Assembly: GCF_022846615.1 (NCBI RefSeq)
Contig: NZ_AP025637.1
Span: 5,171,001 to 5,235,000 of the forward strand
Reading direction: 5' to 3'
DNA length: 64,000 nucleotides
Source: Roseomonas fluvialis
GTDB taxonomy: Bacteria; Pseudomonadota; Alphaproteobacteria; Acetobacterales; Acetobacteraceae
This document shows positions 61,128 through 64,000 of the stretch, piece by piece (the stretch's first letter is position 1; every line of letters begins with the position of its first letter). A program made the position numbers and the translations under genes. The notes beneath the pieces were generated by a model, which saw only the letters and a list, made by a program, of their open reading frames with translations, made no database searches and had not been told where the DNA came from.

Positions 61128-62975
61128 ATGCTATGCCTCCTGCCGATGCCCCGTGCCGCCGCGCGGGTTCGGCGTGCCCCCCTCGCCGAGCCTGTCCGAC
61201 CTGCACCCCCCGTTCGCGCGCGGCGCCGCCTGGTGCCGCGCCTGTTGCGTTGGTCGGTGGTGCTGGCCGTCTGGGGCCTGGTGGCGGGTTTCGTCGCGCT
61301 GGTCTTCTTTGCCTGGGACTTGCCGCGTCCGGAGGATGCGCTGTCTGCCACGCGCCGCCCTTCGGTCACGCTGGTGGCCGCCGACGGTGCGCTGCTCGCC
61401 ACCAGTGGCGACCTGTATGGGGAGACGGTACGCCTGCGCGACCTGCCGGCGCATGTTCCGGCCGCCTTCGTCGCCATCGAGGACCGGCGCTTTCGCGAGC
61501 ACATGGGGCTCGACCTCGTCGGCGTGGCGCGCGCGCTGGTCGTGAACCTCACCGCCGGACGCGTGGTCCAGGGTGGGTCGACGCTCACGCAGCAACTCGC
61601 AAAAAACCTGTTCCTGACGCCCGAGCGCAGCATCCGCCGCAAGGTGCAGGAGGCGCTGCTGGCGCTGTGGCTGGAATGGCGCTTCAGCAAGGATGAATTG
61701 CTGACCATCTACCTCAATCGCGTCTACCTGGGTGCGGGCACCTTCGGCGTGGATGCGGCGGCGCGGCAGTTCTTCGGCGTGCCGGCGCGGCGCCTCACGC
61801 CCGGCCAGGCGGCGGTTCTGGCGGGGCTGCCCAAGGCGCCGTCCCGGTTCAATCCGCGCGTGAACCCCTCGGCGGCAATCGGGCGCGCGACGGAGGTGCT
61901 GGATGCCATGGTGGAGACCGGCGCGCTGACCGCGGCCCAGGCGATGGTCGAGGCTGAGCGCCTGCACTTTCCGCCCAGCCCGTCGCGCGATGCCGGCTGG
62001 TTCGCCGACTGGGTGCGCGAGGGCCTGGGCGACCGCGCCCCGCCCACCGCGGACCTGCTGCTGCGCACCACGCTCGATACGCGCCTGCAGGCAGCGGCGG
62101 AGGCGCGGATCGATGCGCTGCTGGCCGGCCCCGGGCGCGCAGCGGGGGTCAGCCAGGGCGCGGTCTTGGCGATCGACGCCGCGACCGGGGCGGTGCGCGC
62201 CATGGCCGGCGGGCGGGACTACCGCACCAGCCCCTTCAACCGCGCCACGCAGGCGCGCAGGCAGCCCGGTTCCGCCTTCAAGCCCTTCGTGTACCTGGCT
62301 GCGCTGGAGGCCGGGGTACGGCCAGAGGACATGGTCGCGGACGGGCCGCTCACGCTGGGCGGCTGGTCGCCGGGCAACGGCAATTGGCGGATGCGCGGGG
62401 AGATCTCGGTCGAGGACGCGCTCGCCTTCTCGGTGAATACCGCGGCGGTGCGCGTGATGCAGCGCGCCGGCGGGCCGCGCGCCGTGACGGCCGCGGCGCA
62501 GCGGGTCGGCCTGCCCGGGCCGCTGCCGCGCGATGCCTCGATCGCGCTGGGCACGGCCGAGGTTACGTTGATCGACCTGGTTGTGGCCTATGCGCCCTTC
62601 GCCAATGGCGGGCATCGCGTGGCGGCGCATGGCGTGATGGAAGCGCGCGCCGAAGGCCGCCCGATCGCCTGGCTGCCGCCCGCGCGCAGCCCGGTGATCG
62701 CCCCCGAGACGGCGGAGGCAATGCGGCGCATGATGGCCGCCACGGTCGCCCGCGGGACGGGGCGCGCGGCCGCGGTGCCGGGGCTTGCCGTAGCGGGCAA
62801 GACTGGCACGACGCAGGATAATCGCGATGCCTGGTTCATCGGCATCGCGGGGGGGATGGTGATGGGCGTTTGGCTCGGCAATGACGATGCGTCGCCGATG
62901 GACGGCGTGGCCGGGGGCGGGCTTCCGGCGAGGCTGTTCCGCGACATCCTGGAAGCCGCCCGGAGGCCGGGGTGA
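61128..62975 (+). CDS. class A penicillin-binding protein (PBP1A-type transglycosylase/transpeptidase)
   Basis: 615 residues from the ATG at 61128 (an ATG at 61146 is an alternative), compact for class A PBPs. Cytoplasmic basic tail, one membrane helix (about 43-63), then the GT51 domain with Glu118 in FVAIEDRRFREHMGLDLVG and VQGGSTLTQQLAKNLFLT. Transpeptidase domain: Ser382-x-x-Lys385 in QPGSAFKPFVYLAALE, S435-V-N437 in FSVNTAAVRV, and K558-T-G in AGKTGTTQDNRDAWF. It polymerises and cross-links peptidoglycan. The N-terminus begins just after a family 3 repeat. Confidence 0.94.
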   Translation: MLCLLPMPRAAARVRRAPLAEPVRPAPPVRARRRLVPRLLRWSVVLAVWGLVAGFVALVFFAWDLPRPEDALSATRRPSVTLVAADGALLATSGDLYGETVRLRDLPAHVPAAFVAIEDRRFREHMGLDLVGVARALVVNLTAGRVVQGGSTLTQQLAKNLFLTPERSIRRKVQEALLALWLEWRFSKDELLTIYLNRVYLGAGTFGVDAAARQFFGVPARRLTPGQAAVLAGLPKAPSRFNPRVNPSAAIGRATEVLDAMVETGALTAAQAMVEAERLHFPPSPSRDAGWFADWVREGLGDRAPPTADLLLRTTLDTRLQAAAEARIDALLAGPGRAAGVSQGAVLAIDAATGAVRAMAGGRDYRTSPFNRATQARRQPGSAFKPFVYLAALEAGVRPEDMVADGPLTLGGWSPGNGNWRMRGEISVEDALAFSVNTAAVRVMQRAGGPRAVTAAAQRVGLPGPLPRDASIALGTAEVTLIDLVVAYAPFANGGHRVAAHGVMEARAEGRPIAWLPPARSPVIAPETAEAMRRMMAATVARGTGRAAAVPGLAVAGKTGTTQDNRDAWFIGIAGGMVMGVWLGNDDASPMDGVAGGGLPARLFRDILEAARRPG

Positions 62976-63015
62976 CCGCTGGGGGGCGCGCCGCGCCGCA
63001 TCGCACGGTGCCATC

Positions 63016-63540
63016 GTGACCGCGGAGCGCATGGCCGCCGAGCTCACCGCCTTTGCCCGCCCGGTGCGCCACGAGGCGAACAACCTGCTGGCCGCGCTGG
63101 GTGGCACCATCGAGATCCTGCTGCGGGGCGCGGCGAATGAGCGCGACCTTGCGCGGGTGCAGCGCATGCAGGAGGCGACGCGGCGGATCGAGGCGCTGTT
63201 GAAATCCTACCTCTCGCTTGCGGCCCCGCCCGATGGCGGGCCGGAGGGCACCGACGCGCCGCAGGTGCTGAAGCTGCTGGAACCGCTGCTGGTGCTGCTG
63301 CTGGGTCCCGGCCGCAGCGTCGAGGTGATTGCACCGCCGCGCCTGCGCCGCCTCGCGATGCCGGCGCCGGAGTTGCAGGCGTTGGTGTTCCGCCTGGCGC
63401 GCGAGGCCGCCGCTGCTGCGCCGCCGCAGGGCGGGCTGCGGCTGACGATGGATGCCGCACCCGGCGGTGTCAGCCTGCGGGCCGCGCCGACGCCGGCCGG
63501 CACCGCGCCGCCGGCGGTTTTCCTGCCCGCGGCGCCGTAG
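63016..63540 (+). CDS. short histidine-kinase-like protein (DHp-like helices, degenerate ATPase)
   Basis: 174 residues from the GTG at 63016 (an ATG at 63031 is an alternative). A hairpin of two helices carries an H-box-like FARPVRHEANNLLAALGGTI and a second helix RVQRMQEATRRIEALLKSY, then a small alpha/beta part (LQALVFRLAREAAAAAPPQG, GVSLRAAPTPAG) resembling a shrunken GHKL ATPase without clear N, G1 or G2 boxes. It could be a phosphotransferase similar in plan to ChpT, or a remnant. It follows the PBP gene by 40 bp. Confidence 0.6.
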   Translation: MTAERMAAELTAFARPVRHEANNLLAALGGTIEILLRGAANERDLARVQRMQEATRRIEALLKSYLSLAAPPDGGPEGTDAPQVLKLLEPLLVLLLGPGRSVEVIAPPRLRRLAMPAPELQALVFRLAREAAAAAPPQGGLRLTMDAAPGGVSLRAAPTPAGTAPPAVFLPAAP

Positions 63541-63719
63541 GGCCTCGGCGCTGGGCGTGTTCGGCAGGCCCGAGGGTCCGAACCCAATCATCTGCCGGGC
63601 GCCTGGCCGGTCTCGCGCGGCATCCGCGGCGTCAGGCCGATTGCCGATGCAGCGCGTCCTTCTTGGCGGCCTGCCACGCGACCCTCGGCCATCCGCCTCG
63701 GGTCTGCTTGGGTGAGACC
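63541..63719. other. convergent gap with no supported gene
   Basis: About 180 bp between the kinase-like gene and the YgaP-like gene. No hairpin with a T-tract or recognisable repeat was noted. Confidence 0.4.
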
Positions 63720-63920
63720 CTAGGCGGCCTTGCCATCCGCCGCGCAGGTCCGCACGCCCAGGATCGTATAGGCCGGGCAGACGCGCAGCACGCCGGTCGC
63801 GAGCGGCACCAGCCCCACCAGACCCCACCAGCCGAGCGGCCCCGCCACGCCCAGTGCCAGGATCACCAGCCCCGCCGCGATCCGCAGCGCACGATCCACG
63901 CCACCCACATTGCAGGTCAT
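63720..63920 (-). CDS. YgaP/DUF2892-like small membrane protein
   Basis: 66 residues, start MTCNVGGVDRALRIAAGLVI. The DUF2892 pattern is clear: N-V-G-x-x-D-R-x-x-R followed by two membrane helices (about 12-30 and 32-50) and the end VCPAYTILGVRTC. In rhodanese fusions this domain anchors the protein; stand-alone copies of this size are common and of unknown role. Three cysteines (C3, C48, C58) could bind sulfur or metal. Its promoter would lie in 63921-64000, which I cannot resolve. Confidence 0.85.
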   Translation of the reverse strand: MTCNVGGVDRALRIAAGLVILALGVAGPLGWWGLVGLVPLATGVLRVCPAYTILGVRTCAADGKAA

Positions 63921-64000
63921 GCCGTCATTCCTTCATCCGGGCCGGTCAAGCCCGGCCACGCGGGGGTTGTCGCTCCGGCGCGGCGGCGCGTCGGTGACGA

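Overview
The window reads as chromosomal DNA of a very GC-rich alphaproteobacterium, most likely a member of the Acetobacteraceae in the Roseomonas group. The evidence is codon use that is almost always G or C at the third position, three Bug-type (TctC-like) periplasmic binding proteins, MmcB, DUF3035 and HIG1-type small proteins, and the ileS-lspA-DUF3035 and rpe-heparinase gene orders. The genus is an inference. I saw no rRNA, tRNA, prophage or complete insertion sequence.

Layout. 1-7978: partial pgi, a histidine phosphatase, a secreted CAP/RTX protein, an M20 amidohydrolase, and a membrane protein-YciI-ECF sigma operon of the DGPF-associated (ECF42-like) type. 8215-12788: ileS with an anomalous internal patch, two tandem lspA paralogues and a DUF3035 lipoprotein. 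13412-17753: a DUF2459 lipoprotein, a Bug receptor divergent from an Lrp/AsnC regulator, tandem 140-bp repeats, a LysE exporter and a solitary transposase N-domain gene. 18016-25765: rpe-heparinase, an Asp/Glu/hydantoin racemase, an SDR, an XRE regulator, a K+ channel, an HIBADH-like dehydrogenase and a DUF992 protein. 25901-28840: hbd, etfA, etfB and a small HIG1-like protein, that is, fatty-acid-type electron transfer. 28861-38835: an MFS transporter, a large MscS channel, an M81 peptidase, a GntP-like permease, two patatins and MmcB. 38912-46080: an SDR, a PQQ sugar dehydrogenase, an acyl-CoA dehydrogenase pair with a crotonase, a CoA transferase and an LprI-like protein. 46189-51154: a tripartite tricarboxylate transporter operon (tctC-tctB, then phzF, then tctA-flavin reductase) split by repeats. 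51568-54411: three repeat-protein genes translationally coupled to a JmjC oxygenase. 54593-64000: an OYE-DoxX operon divergent from a LysR gene, a GMC oxidoreductase, an orphan Imm11-like gene, a Bug receptor, PBP1, a histidine-kinase-like fragment and a YgaP-like protein.

The most interesting unit is 51568-54411. Three exported proteins are made almost entirely of degenerate T-G-x-(T/S)-D-x-D-P-x-D-x-x-G-x-G-R-G repeats, and the last overlaps by 4 nt the start of a 2-oxoglutarate/Fe(II) JmjC (RoxA/YcfD-like) oxygenase. This looks like a repeat-substrate/hydroxylase cassette. Modification of the repeats is my inference.

Non-coding DNA is unusually structured. There are three dispersed repeat families: (1) a roughly 50-bp palindromic element ending in TAGAGC whose TAG serves as the stop codon of four neighbouring genes; (2) a roughly 135-140-bp GC-rich module, tandem at 15909-16321 and scattered elsewhere; (3) hairpin-rich modules with arms such as GGGGGAGGC, some of which act as plausible terminators. 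These families border or split several operons.
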